Shown here: piece by piece, positions 24,290-34,818 of the stretch
Layout: each line of letters opens with the position of its first letter
How positions within the stretch are numbered: position 1 is the stretch's first letter
Assembly: GCA_964030785.1 (NCBI GenBank)
Contig: OZ034969.1
Location: 69,061,662-69,125,661 of the forward strand
Direction of reading: 5' to 3'
Length of the DNA stretch: 64,000 nt
From: Siderastrea siderea
Lineage: Eukaryota > Cnidaria > Anthozoa > Scleractinia > Rhizangiidae
Notes under the pieces: generated by a model
Databases searched by the model: none
Told to the model about the DNA's origin: nothing
Seen by the model: only the letters and a program-made list of their open reading frames with translations
Program-made: the position numbers and the translations under genes

Positions 24290-26481
24290 CAAACTTGGCA
24301 ACTTTACTGATTGTAAGGCGTTCTTTCCAGCGATGCCCATGGATTTTCGCTAACTGGTCCATGTGAAAGGTTGAAAAATTCCGTAGAAGGGTCTATTTCG
24401 CTGTTGTAACTGATCGTCCTAGTTTAACTCTGCTGTCATTTACTTGCTGAGGTTCTCGCGAAGAGTACTTTTGGCCGCTACAGACAGAAAAAAACAGGGT
24501 TTGCTGGCTCATCAGATATTTGCAAACTTTTTAAAAAACTTTACTAGTACAAGTAAATAAATTTTTAGTGAAAACTTTACCAGTGAAAATTAAAATTACA
24601 TAAAATGTGTAATCTTTGCAAGACATTCCATTTATTAGTATTTATTTCACTATAAATACTAGTAGATGCGCTTTGCTGCAAGATATTCCATATTCCATAC
24701 TTCAGTACAGTGTTTCTTACTGGGATTAAACGGAGATCGAGACGATAAGGGTGCTGGTTTGGAAATATAGCGCTATAAGGGGGTCATCCGTACACGAACA
24801 ACATCAGAACAGGCTTTATTCTGTTTATTGTTACGACATATTCATATCAGGACTTGAGTACAACCTGTTCTAATGAAATGTCACATTACGACCTCTCCAT
24901 GCACTCACCATGTGCTGAATCGCAGGATAGTCAGTTTCGATCGCCATCAATCAATTTATAGCGCAGAGTACGTTTCATATGACTTGTCAACGAAAAACAA
25001 ACAAACAAACAAAATGAATAATCTCAGTCAAACACAACATTGCAAGACTCTTAAGATGGCTCAACTCCCGAATTCTAATGGCTAATACTTCACGGGCAAA
25101 GCTGGGACGACCTAACCACGTCATCCGTTTACTAGGCATTTGTGAAACTTTATAAAACAGGGTCAGGGTATGCTATATACTAGTAAATGATCAACTGGGA
25201 AAAAGCAAACCAAAGAGAGTAACTCAATAATGGAAAACAGGTACAAAAGGGAAGAGACTAGCTAAAATGGATATGCCGGAGGTTTAATTGAGTTAGAGGG
25301 ATATATGTAGTCCTTCAGTACCTTAGGGCCTGTTTACAGTGAGGTAGCGTAACCCTTCTGCTCAGCCGAGACAAAGTTGTCCCGGGTTTACAAGCGAGCA
25401 ATTATCCTACCAGCCGGGACAACACGCTTCAGTTCACTCGATAGTGATTTTGTTGTTGACGTCATTTCACACAGCAGTTTAGTTTTTAAATTGCACTCGC
25501 TGCAATGCCGTTTGACTTCGATATGATAAATGACTTTATTTTTCAGTTTTTTTGCTTCGTTTATCGAGATTCCGCATGCTTTTATTGATTAATGTGTATT
25601 TAACTGGAATTTGCTTTTTCATCTACCATGAAAGAAGACAAAAGCTCGGCGCACTGTTAAATTTACGGCTACGACCTTTTCCGAGATGATAGGGTAGTTT
25701 TTCTTCGGAAAATCATGCTTAAACTTAAAAGATTGTAGAGTGCGTTTATGATTACATTCGGTCTCCGAAAACTTACGCACTTACCTACAGCCTTCCAAGA
25801 TTGCCCCTCCTTTTTTTGTATTTTGGCGGTGAGTAGGCGCAGTGCAATGCCCACAGACCCTAAACACTACAAACAGATGATAAAAACTAAAATAACTCCG
25901 AAGAGAGGGGGCACCCTCATACGAGGCCGGCCCGCCAACTCCGCCTTGGAGTCGAATCCCGCCTCCCAAACTAAAAGACAAAGGATTCGATATACAAACT
26001 ATTATAAAAGAAAATGACGGGATAATAGTAAAGAAAAGGAGAGGACATAAAAGGAATAATAAATAATAAATAAAGCACTAAAAGGCAAGACGAAAAGAGT
26101 CACCAGACAAGGTATAGTCGAGGGAAACGAACAAGCCAGTGAGCGAGAAAATTGAAAATTAACATAGCGCCTAGCTAGAAAATTCGCACAATCAAGCACA
26201 ATCAAATTCAACGGCTTACGTAAGCGTGCTCCATAATCCTGTTGTCACTGTACGCTGATGGCGTGAGCAAACTTGGGAATTCAGATATTTACAAAGTTTG
26301 TAAAAAAAATTTACTAGTACTGATAAACGAATTTTTTTTTTGCAAAAAACTACACCAGTGAAAATCAAATGAAGCTATATATTTTTTTAAAAAGGCGTTT
26401 ACTAATAAATGGGTTTTGTTGCCAAAAAAAAATCGGGCTTTTTGCAAGAACCAAATACGATAAAAAGCAATGCTGATTCAA
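24290..26481. other. Gene-free stretch with diffuse repeats
   Basis: No supported coding sequence. Related blocks occur at about 24500-24700 and 26265-26400 (CAGATATTT.CAAA..TTTACTAGTAC and GCAAGATATTCCA motifs), belonging to the family that becomes dense at 26630-26890. Confidence 0.45.
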
Positions 26482-26616
26482 CGGTAGGGAAACTCTATTT
26501 TACCAATATTTCAAAAGGCACAGCCTTTCTTCTTCAGGGTCTCTCAGGGTCTGTAAGACCCTGAAGAAGAAAGGCTGTGCCTTTTGAAATATTGGTAAAA
26601 TAGAGATTCCCTACCG
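26482..26616. repeat. Near-perfect 135-bp hairpin
   Basis: An arm of about 61 bp (from CGGTAGGGAAACTCTATTTT to CTTCAGGGTCT) pairs with 26556-26616 with essentially one mismatch around a ~13-base loop (CTCAGGGTCTGTA). The precision suggests a young hairpin element or gene-conversion-maintained palindrome. Confidence 0.9.
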
Positions 26617-26619
26617 GTG

Positions 26620-26895
26620 GTCCATGCAAAGTTTATTGTTTCTTTTTTGCAAGATAATTTATCAGTATATACTTCACTATTAATACTAATAAATGTGAAA
26701 TCTTGCAGAAAGGAAAGAATTTTTTTTGCAAGATACTACATTTACTCTAATAAATGTGTAATCTTGCAAAAAAAAGAAATCGACTTTTTTGCAAGATATT
26801 CCATTTATTAGTATATCGTTCATCTTACTAATAAATCCGCAATCTTGATATACTTCATCATTAATACTAGTACATGCGCTATCTTGCAAAAAGGA
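26620..26895. repeat. Tandem palindromic ~60-bp units
   Basis: At least four units of the form TTTGCAAGATA-TTCCATTTATTAGTA ... TACTAATAAATG-AATCTTGCAAA follow each other. Each is itself an inverted repeat. Divergence is substantial and unit edges are approximate. Confidence 0.7.
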
Positions 26896-28083
26896 AAAGG
26901 AGAAAGACCAGCAAGGGGGAGAAGGAAACTAAAAGCCAGGCCTTGCCCCGCTCGCTCCGCTCGTCGCATTTTATCGTGCCCTATTTCCCATGGACGCCAC
27001 GTTTTCTTCGTTTGTCACAATCTGAGCGTGCCTGAAGTAATCTAATATATAGATTTAGCCAAGCGTAAAAGCGGAGCTCCGCATCTCTCTTTCATGCTCA
27101 TTGGCCTGTAAAATACAATAAATTTTAGTTGTGTTGTTATTCCCCAAAAGGTGAAAAACAGCAAGGGAAAATATGCGGACCGCTGAGGAAACTGTGAGTT
27201 GGCTTATTTTTCTTCAAAGAGAAGACTTCAGCACGTCTTTCACCGACAACCCCTTCTTGTAGCATTCTTTCGAAAGCTAGCTTATTAAGTTCAAGAAGAG
27301 TACTTGTAAAACTACAATTGCTAAAAAAATCCACTTAAGTTGCTCCCGGTAGCGACTCGACAGACTTTTCCATACAAATACACATTTCTCACTGATTCCA
27401 ATGCATCCCTCTGGCTGTTTAGTTCTGTTAACCATGAAACATTTCTCGAAATCTATTTTGCTAAAATAAATAATATTTTCCCGGCATCAAACCGTTTACT
27501 GACAAACCCAAACAATTACCCAAAAAATGTTTTCGGAAATTTTCAAGCACACGTATAATTTTCAAGAGAAAATGGCACAAGTTTTTCAACCGCGAAGTAT
27601 TACGGGTGCTTTCAAGAGCACACCCTGAACTAATTTTAGGAAGCTTTTAGAGTCTCATTTTTGACAAAATAGACTTAAACCGAGAAATGCTTTGATTATA
27701 GTTACTTAAATAAAGATTTCATTTCGATCTGTAACTAAAGACACACTGAAATGGCTTAGTGGTTAAAAACAAAACGAACGCGAAACATGCCACACTGAAC
27801 TTACTCACTGATTCTAAGTTTAGTCGCTAAATTGGGACAGAAATGTCATTCACTTCAAATGAAGAAACCAAAAAATATAACAATATAAGATAAAATATTC
27901 CACAACTGAACAAAAAAACATAAGGAACTTACACTAAGACTATAAACTGAAAAATGACGACAGAGCGACTCTTCAGGTGTTGAATACTAAATTACGAATT
28001 AGTTAAAACAACCCAATCCATATGCGTTGCCGAAGAAAAACAACCTACATTGAAAAAGCAACACAGACTCAGTCTAGAATAGA
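26896..28083. other. Gene-free stretch
   Basis: No supported coding sequence; AT-rich with a short GC patch at about 26935-26980. No recognisable element ends. Confidence 0.45.
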
Positions 28084-28194
28084 ACATTCTGCACTTTCAT
28101 TGCTCAATTCAAACCACCAGTCTGTTGTGGCATGTCATGTTGGCACGCGCGTGCGTGGTGGTTGGGTGAATTGACCAATGAAAGTGCAGAATGT
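28084..28194. repeat. 111-bp hairpin
   Basis: ACATTCTGCACTTTCATTG at 28084 is mirrored by CAATGAAAGTGCAGAATGT ending at 28194. Pairing continues inward through CAATTCA..CCACC for an arm of about 35 bp. Confidence 0.8.
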
Positions 28195-28247
28195 AATCTG
28201 AACTCGTGCAGCTTGTAACGAATGCATCCCGGCCGTGTCCACGCCAA

Positions 28248-29047
28248 GGGTGGATTCATTTGCAGCATACGCGTATACTTGTCGCATTCTTAACGCGTGC
28301 CCTGTTGTAAATAAACGTGTCGATAACCCCCAGAAAACTACCCGTGGGAAACGCCTATTGTTTTCAGCTTGAAAACAATTACGTTCAACGTCAGGGTCAA
28401 AACTAAGGAAAGCGACAAAAATTCTATTTCTTGGGTGGTTTACTTGGCTTTCTATGCTGTGGAGCGTGATATCCTATTATAATTTAGTTAGTTGTGGTGG
28501 AAGTAACAATAAGAATGTGGCAGGCACAGGTAGAGGGGAAGATGGAATAATGGTACAAAGTGAAGATGACGATGTACTTTTTTGCTATTTTGCCAAGGGG
28601 AAATATTCCACTCATAGGTTCAATTGATACTTCTGATAAACCTATGGTGCCAGCAAACGTATCAAGGTTATCTGCAACACCGTGATAATTAAAATGCTGG
28701 AAGGGTGCGAAATTCGGCAGACTGTTTATTTGCATCGCATTCGGGATACGCGTATCGGGTATGCGATTACTCAATGGCGTATCGATTTATCGCATTCAAT
28801 GAAGATATATTTGGCGTTTAGCCGCACAGGAAAATGCAATCCTTTCGCAAGTATTTGAACAGGCATTTTCCTCCTTTGGGAAAAGTAATCAGATTTGTCA
28901 GCGCCTTTTTAGCCAATGAGGTACGAAGCGCACGCTGGAACGTGCCATTGATTTATCGCCTACCCCATACGCGTAACCTAAACGTGATGCAAACAAACAG
29001 GTTGTCACATTTTTTGCTATACGCGTATGCTGCTAATGAATCCACCC
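28248..29047. mobile_element. 800-bp element with inverted terminal repeats
   Basis: GGGTGGATTCATTTGCAGCA at 28248 is matched inverted at about 29018-29047 with one mismatch over ~30 bp, including TACGCGTATA. Weaker pairing continues inward for several tens of bases. The interior repeats ATACGCGTAT and TATCGCATTC motifs and encodes nothing recognisable. It is a MITE-like element of undetermined superfamily. Confidence 0.75.
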
Positions 29048-30328
29048 CAAAAGTCTAGCGCAGGGGAAGATCAACGATAGCAGGATGGTTTTCGAATTTT
29101 ATCCAATCAGAAATACCGTGCGATCACCGTAAAGGCTGAATAGGATGTGGAAATTCAGGAAATTATGGGGCTTTATGAATATAGTGTTTTTATGGCGTTT
29201 CTCTGCATTGCTTTGTGATACGAGAGCGATTTGTGGGACTCGCTTGTCTCGAAGTCACCCGCCTTCCTTCGTTTTAAGTGGATAAACAACACCGCGAACA
29301 ACACCGAACCAAAAACTCGCCTAAACCGGCCACGAATTACGCCCAAATTACGCACAAGACACAAAAAGACTACAAAAACAACCCCATGTCGAGTTAAGGT
29401 GATTCCCTTCAAGTGCATTGCGCATCCTTTCTGCGCATCATTTGTTTGCGTGATTAGCGCGCGCACCTTCGAAACTTGATATTAGGTTTTTTATGAGCTG
29501 CTGAGCAGTTCAGAGAAATAACAGGTCGTTTTCTCCTAAACGAACTCTGTGACCCCCATTTTTTGATACATAAATTCAAATGGCACACGGTCGAGTACAA
29601 CATATCGCGATTTCAAGAAAAGTTAAAAATACTGCTTTGAGCTATTTTTATTTAAATGCCGAAAAGAACACGTCAGCAGGGTACAGCAGGGTATGGACGC
29701 ACGCGGCAAATTCTTTAATTTTTTTCATATCCTTAATTTTTGTTCAACTAAAATAGTATTCAATGCAAGATAAATGTCTATTATGTTGAACTGCTCTAAT
29801 ATTTCAATACAAGCAATGACTTTTTAAGGCAATTATAGTTCTCATTTCTGATTATCAGGGTTTCTCAGGAAAACCTTACGGGTCGTATAATTGCTGTCAA
29901 TGACTATCCATGTTGTGCCAAAACAAGCGCGGTGACCCCTATTTTTTATTGCATTTATGAACTGTTCTAAACGTAATTACCAGTTGGACCAAGTCTTAGA
30001 AATTTTTAAATATTCCTTCTATTTCGATGGAATCACCTTAAGTGAAGTATAAGTGAAAACCTGTGCAAAAAAAATTTTCCCGCCCTTAAAACACCCTTTG
30101 CCAATTTTTTCCCGCCATTCTGAAAATATGGGCAATGCCTGAAATTGCTACATTCACCTAAAACTCGAGAACAAGTGATCGAGCAAAGAAAACTAAAAAT
30201 CAATCAAATCATCCCTTCGGCCGCCATCTTTGTTTATCTTTCTCTGTGGCGCGCGCGTTTCAGGAACGTGGGTACTAAGAAAATGATTAACCAATCAGAC
30301 AAAAGTCTTTTATTTGGTTTTCAAAATT
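29048..30328. other. Gene-free stretch
   Basis: No supported coding sequence or RNA gene. Short open frames lack domains. Confidence 0.45.
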
Positions 30329-30452
30329 GAAAACCAGATTGTCGGAGTCGGAGCAGAAGCAGAAGGATAAACCAATCACAGTGCTCGTTCCCACGCTTTG
30401 TGATTGGTTTAGTTCTTCCGCTTCTCCTTACGACTCCGACAATTTGGTTTTC
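30329..30452. repeat. 124-bp hairpin element with related half-units downstream
   Basis: GAAAACCAGATTGTCGGAGT pairs with the inverse ending TTTGGTTTTC, and ATAAACCAATCACAG pairs with CTGTGATTGGTTTAG around a short loop. Further copies of ACGACTCCG..TGGTTTTCACTA follow to about 30560, just outside the large palindrome. Confidence 0.75.
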
Positions 30453-30661
30453 ACTAGATCGTATTAAGTAGTGTAAGCGCAATAGGAAACTCTGCTTACG
30501 ACTCCGTTGTTTGGTTTTCACTAAATCGTAATGCTCTACGCTTCTGATTACGACTCCGACTGCTGTTGCAGCAATCTCGTCCCCAGAGCCCACGATCCTT
30601 TTGGTCTGCGCCAAGGATCGAGAGCCTGGTAGGTACTTCATATATGATACATTATAGTGTA

Positions 30662-30717
30662 CGGGGCATTATACTGTACTCTACCAAATTACTTACTTTA
30701 ATTACTTTACTTGCTCG
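30662..30717 (+). repeat. Left outer inverted flank of the palindrome
   Basis: Matches 60339-60394 in inverse orientation (CGGGGCATTATACTG...TTACTTGCTCGG), with about two mismatches by eye. Homology stops abruptly outside it. Confidence 0.85.
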
Positions 30718-33700
30718 GTTTACTTGAGTTCCTTGGCCTGCTTGAGTTGCTTGGCCTCCTTCAGTTGCTTGGCCTGCTTGAGTTGCGTGGCTTACTTGAG
30801 TTGCTTGTCCTGCTTGAGTTGCTTGGCCTGCTTGAGTTGCTTGGCTTACTTGAGTTGCTTGGCCTGCTTGAGTTGCTTAGCTTACTTGAGTTGCTTGGCC
30901 TGCTTGAGTTGCTTGCCTTACTTGAGTTGTTTGCCTTACTTGAGTTGCTCGGCATACTTGAGCTGCTTGGCGTACTTGAGTTGCTTGGCCTGCTTGAGTT
31001 GCTTGGCTTACTTGAGTTGCTTGCCCTACTTGAGTTGCCTGCCTTACTTGAGTTCCTTGCCCTACTTGAGTTGCTTGGCCTGCTTGAGTTGCTTGGCTTA
31101 CTTGCGTTCCTTGCCCTACTTGAGTTGTTTGGCTTACTTAAGTTGCTTGGCCTTCTTGCGTTGCTTGGCGTAATTGAGCTGCTTGGCCTACTTGAGTTGC
31201 TTGGCGTGCTTGAGGTGCTTGGCTTACTTGAGTTACTTGCCTTACTTGAGTTGCTTGCCCTACTTGAGTTGCTTGGCCTGCTTGAGTTGCTTGGTCTACT
31301 TAATTTGCTTGGCTTACTTGAGTTGCTTGCCCTACTTGAGTTGCTTCGCCTGCTTAAGTTGCTTGGCTTAATTGAGTTGCTTGGCTTACTTGAGTTGCTT
31401 TTCCTGCTTGAGTTGCTTGGCCTGCTTGAGCTGCTTGGCCTGCTTGAGTTGTTTGGCTTACTTGAGTTGCTTGCCTTACTTGAGTTGCTTTTCCTATTTG
31501 AGTTGCTTGGCCTGCTTGAGCTGCTTGGCCTGCTTGAGTTGCTTGGCCTCCTTGAGTTGCTTGGCGTGCTTGAGTTGCTTGGCTTACTTGAGTTGCTTTT
31601 CCTACTTGAGTTGCTTCACCTGCTTGAGTTGCTTGGCTTACTTGAGTTGCTTGGCTTACTTGAGTTGCTTTTCCTACTTGAGTTGCTTGGCCTGCTTGAG
31701 TTGCTTGGCCTGCTTGAGTTGCTTGGCTTACTTGCGTTCCTTGCCCTACTTGAGTTGTTTGGCTTACTTAAGTTCCTTGGCCTTCTTGAGTTGCTTGGCT
31801 TAAATGAGCTGCTTGGCTTACTTGAGTTGCTTGGCGTGCTTGAATTGCTTGGCTTACTTGAGTTGCTTTTCCTACTTGAGTTGCTTCACCTGCTTGAGTT
31901 GCTTGGCTTACTTGAGTTGCTTTTCCTACTTGAGTTGCTTGGCCTGCTTGAGTTGCTTGGCCTGCTTGAGTTGCTTGGCCTACTTGCGTTCCTTGCCCTA
32001 CTTGAGTTGTTTGGCTTACTTAAGTTCCTTGGCCTTCTTGAGTTGCTTGGCTTAAATGAGCTGCTTGGCTTACTTGAGTTGCTTGGCGTGCTTGAGGTGC
32101 TTGGCTTACTAGAGTTACTTGCCTTACTTGAGTTGCTTGCCCTACTTGAGTTGCTTGGCCTGCTTGAGTTGCTTGGTCTGCTTAATTTGCTTGGCTTACT
32201 TGAGTTGCTTGGCTTACTTGAGTTGCTTGCCCTACTTGAGTTGCTTCGCCTGCTTAAGTTGCTTGGCTTAATTGAGTTGCTTGGCTTACTTGAGTTGCTT
32301 TTCCTGCTTGAGTTGCTTGGCCTGCTTGAGCTGCTTGGCCTGCTTGAGGTGCTTGGCTTACTTGAGTGTCTTGCCTTACTTGAGTTGCTTTTCCTATTTG
32401 AGTTGCTTGGCCTGCTTGAGCTGCTTGGCCTGCTTGAGTTGTTTGGCTTACTTGAGTGTCTTGCCTTACTTGAGTTGCTTTTCCTATTTGAGTTGCTTGG
32501 CCTGCTTGAGTTGCTTGGCCTGCTTGAGTTGCTTGGCTTACTTGAGTTGCTTGGCGTGCTTGAGTTGCTTGGCTTACTTGAGTTGCTTTTCCTACTTGAG
32601 TTGCTTCACCTGCTTGAGTTGCTTGGCTTACTTGAGTTGCTTGGCTTACTTGAGTTGCTTTTCCTACTTGAGTTGCTTGGCGTGCTTGAGTTGCTTGGCT
32701 TACTTGAGTTGCTTGGCTTAATTGAGCTGCTTGGCTTACTTGAGTTGCTTGGCGTGCTTGAGTTGCTTGGCTTCCTTGAGTTGTTTGCCTTACTTGAGTT
32801 GCTTGGCCTGCTTGAGTTGCTTGGCCTCCTTGAGTTGCTCGGCTTACTTGAGTTGCTTTTCCTACTTGAGTTGCTTGGCCTGCTTGAGTTGCTTGGCTTA
32901 CTTGAGCTGCTTGGCTTACTTGAGTTGCTTGACGTGTTTGAGTTGCTTGGCTTACTTGAGTTGCTTGACTTAATTTAGTTGCTTGCCCTACTTGAGTTGC
33001 TTGGTTTACTTGAGCTGCTTGCCTTACTTGAGTTGCTTGGCGTGCTTGAGTTGCTTGGCTTACTTGAGTTGCTTGCCTTACTTGAGTTGCTACCACTAAT
33101 TGAGTTGCTTGGTCTGCTTGAGTTGCTTGGCTTACTTGAGTTGCTTGGCTTACCTGTGTTGCTTGGCTTACTTGAGTTGCTTGGCTTACCTGAGTTCCTT
33201 GGCTTACTTGAATTGCTTGGCTTACTTGAGTTGCTTGCCCTACTTGAGATTGCTTGGCCTGATTGAGTTGGTTGGCTTACTTGAGCTGCTTGGCTTACTT
33301 GAGTTGCTTGGCCTGCTTGAGTTGCTTGGCTTACTTGAGTTGCTTGGCCTGCTTGAGTTGCTTGGCTTACTTAAGCTGCTTGCCTTACTTGAGTTTCATG
33401 GCTTACTTGAGTTGCTTGCCCTACTTGAGTTGCTTGGCTTACTTGAGATTGCTTGGTTTGCTTGAGTTGGTTGGCTTACTTGAGCTGCTTGGCTTAGTTG
33501 AGTTGCTTGGCCTGCTTGAGTTGCTTGGCTTACTTGAGTTGCTTGGCCTGCTTGAGTTGCTTGGCTTACTTAAGCTGCTTGCCTTACTTGAGTTTCATGG
33601 CTTACTTGAGTTGCTTGCCCTACTTGAGTTGCTTGGCTTACTTGAGCTGCTTGGCTTACTTGAATTGCTTGGCTTACTTGAGTTGCTTACCCTACTTGAG

Positions 33701-34303
33701 ATTGCTTGGCCTGCTTGAGTTGCTTGGCTTACTTGAGCTGCTTGGCTTACTTGAGTTGCTTGGCCTGCTTGAGTTGCTTGGCTTACTTGAGTTGCTTGGC
33801 CTGCTTGAGTTGCTTGGCTTACTTAAGCTGCTTGCCTTACTTGAGTTTCACGGCTTACTTGAGTTGCTTGCCCTACTTGAGTTGCTTGGCTTACTTGAGC
33901 TGCTTGGCTTACTTGAGTTGCTTGCCCTACTTGAGTTGCTTGGCTTACTTGAGCTGCTTGGCTTACTTGAGTTGCTTGGCTTACTTGAATTGCTTGCCCT
34001 ACTTGAGTTGCTTGGCTTACTTGAGTTGCTTGGCTTACTTGAGTTGCTTGCCCTACTTGAAGTTGCTTGCCTTACTTAAGTTGCTTGCCTTACTTGAGTT
34101 GCTTGCCTCACTTGAATTGCTTGGCGTACTTGAGTTGCTTGGCGTACTTGAAGTTGCTTGGCTTACTTGAGTTGCTTGCCCTACTTGAAGTTGCTTGCCT
34201 TACTTAAGTTGCTTGCCTTACTTGAGTTGCTTGCCTCACTTGAATTGCTTGGCGTACTTGAGTTGCTTGGCGTACTTGAAGTTGCTTGGCTTACTTGAGT
34301 TGA
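30718..34303 (+). repeat. 18-bp minisatellite array, left arm (~200 units)
   Basis: Unit consensus CTTGAGTTGCTTGGCYTR, with common variants at the last four to six positions. Higher-order patterns are visible: the TTGCCCTACTTGAGTTGTTTG motif recurs, and blocks of about 200-230 bp near 33,240-34,300 contain CTTGAGATTGCTTGG. Because 18 is a multiple of three and the unit has few stops, several frames stay open for hundreds of codons. This is not evidence of coding. Confidence 0.97.
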
Positions 34304-34818
34304 CTTTAATGTCTTGACTGTTCTGGCAGTAAACATTTTAAATAGGCTCTGACACACATATACAAGATTTATGCCTGGATTTTGATTTAGTGGATATTTG
34401 GCGAATATGTTATTCGGAATCTAGACGTTTTACGTGAAGACAAAGAGTCCTTTTATTCAGAGAAGACTTGACTATTGGCTTATTAGCGACGTTTGCCAGG
34501 ATGAAATTGAAAGACCTGATATTATTTCTTCCATCAACTCCGACCATTTGGCAATTTTTCTTCATTTCAATAGTATAGACAAACCGGAGCATGATCACTG
34601 TTTTTGGAAGTTTAATGCCGGTGTCGTGGATGACGACGATTTTGCAACCGATTGATAAATGAAAGTGTGCCTATGTGGTTAAGCGAATTCAATGAAGTTA
34701 CGCATAAAAGACTGTTGTGGGGTTTAGTTAAGTACAGGATTAGACAATTTGCAATTAAATACAGCAAAGAAAAAGCGCACGAAAAAAGAAAAAAGATTTC
34801 TGTTATCGAGACTTCTCT
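34304..34818 (+). pseudogene. LINE-C 5' part: endonuclease C-terminus and linker fragment (left arm)
   Basis: Encodes the end of an AP-type endonuclease (RRLDYWLISD...SINSDHLAIF) and the start of the endonuclease-RT linker (SVPMWLSEFNEVTHKRLLW..KYRIRQFAIKYSKEKAHEKRKK), with frame breaks. It stops at GAGACTTCTCT (34808-34818) and resumes after LINE-A at 37938, where the linker continues. The mirror copy is at about 44208-44700. Confidence 0.82.
34808..34818 (+). repeat. Target-site duplication of LINE-A, left copy
   Basis: GAGACTTCTCT, repeated at 37938-37948 immediately after the A-rich 3' end of LINE-A. Confidence 0.85.

Noticed and set aside
30711..32978. 755-codon leucine-rich reading frame (LLELLG repeats), and similar YLSCLA, QATQVS and SNSSKP frames in all arrays
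   Set aside because: These are frame readings of an 18-bp minisatellite. Several frames on both strands stay open together, there is no start context or non-repeat domain, and the same DNA is open in the inverse orientation.
30718..34303. CRISPR-like or leucine-rich-repeat array
   Set aside because: There are no spacers; units are contiguous 18-mers in a eukaryotic genome, and leucine-rich-repeat proteins have ~24-residue units.
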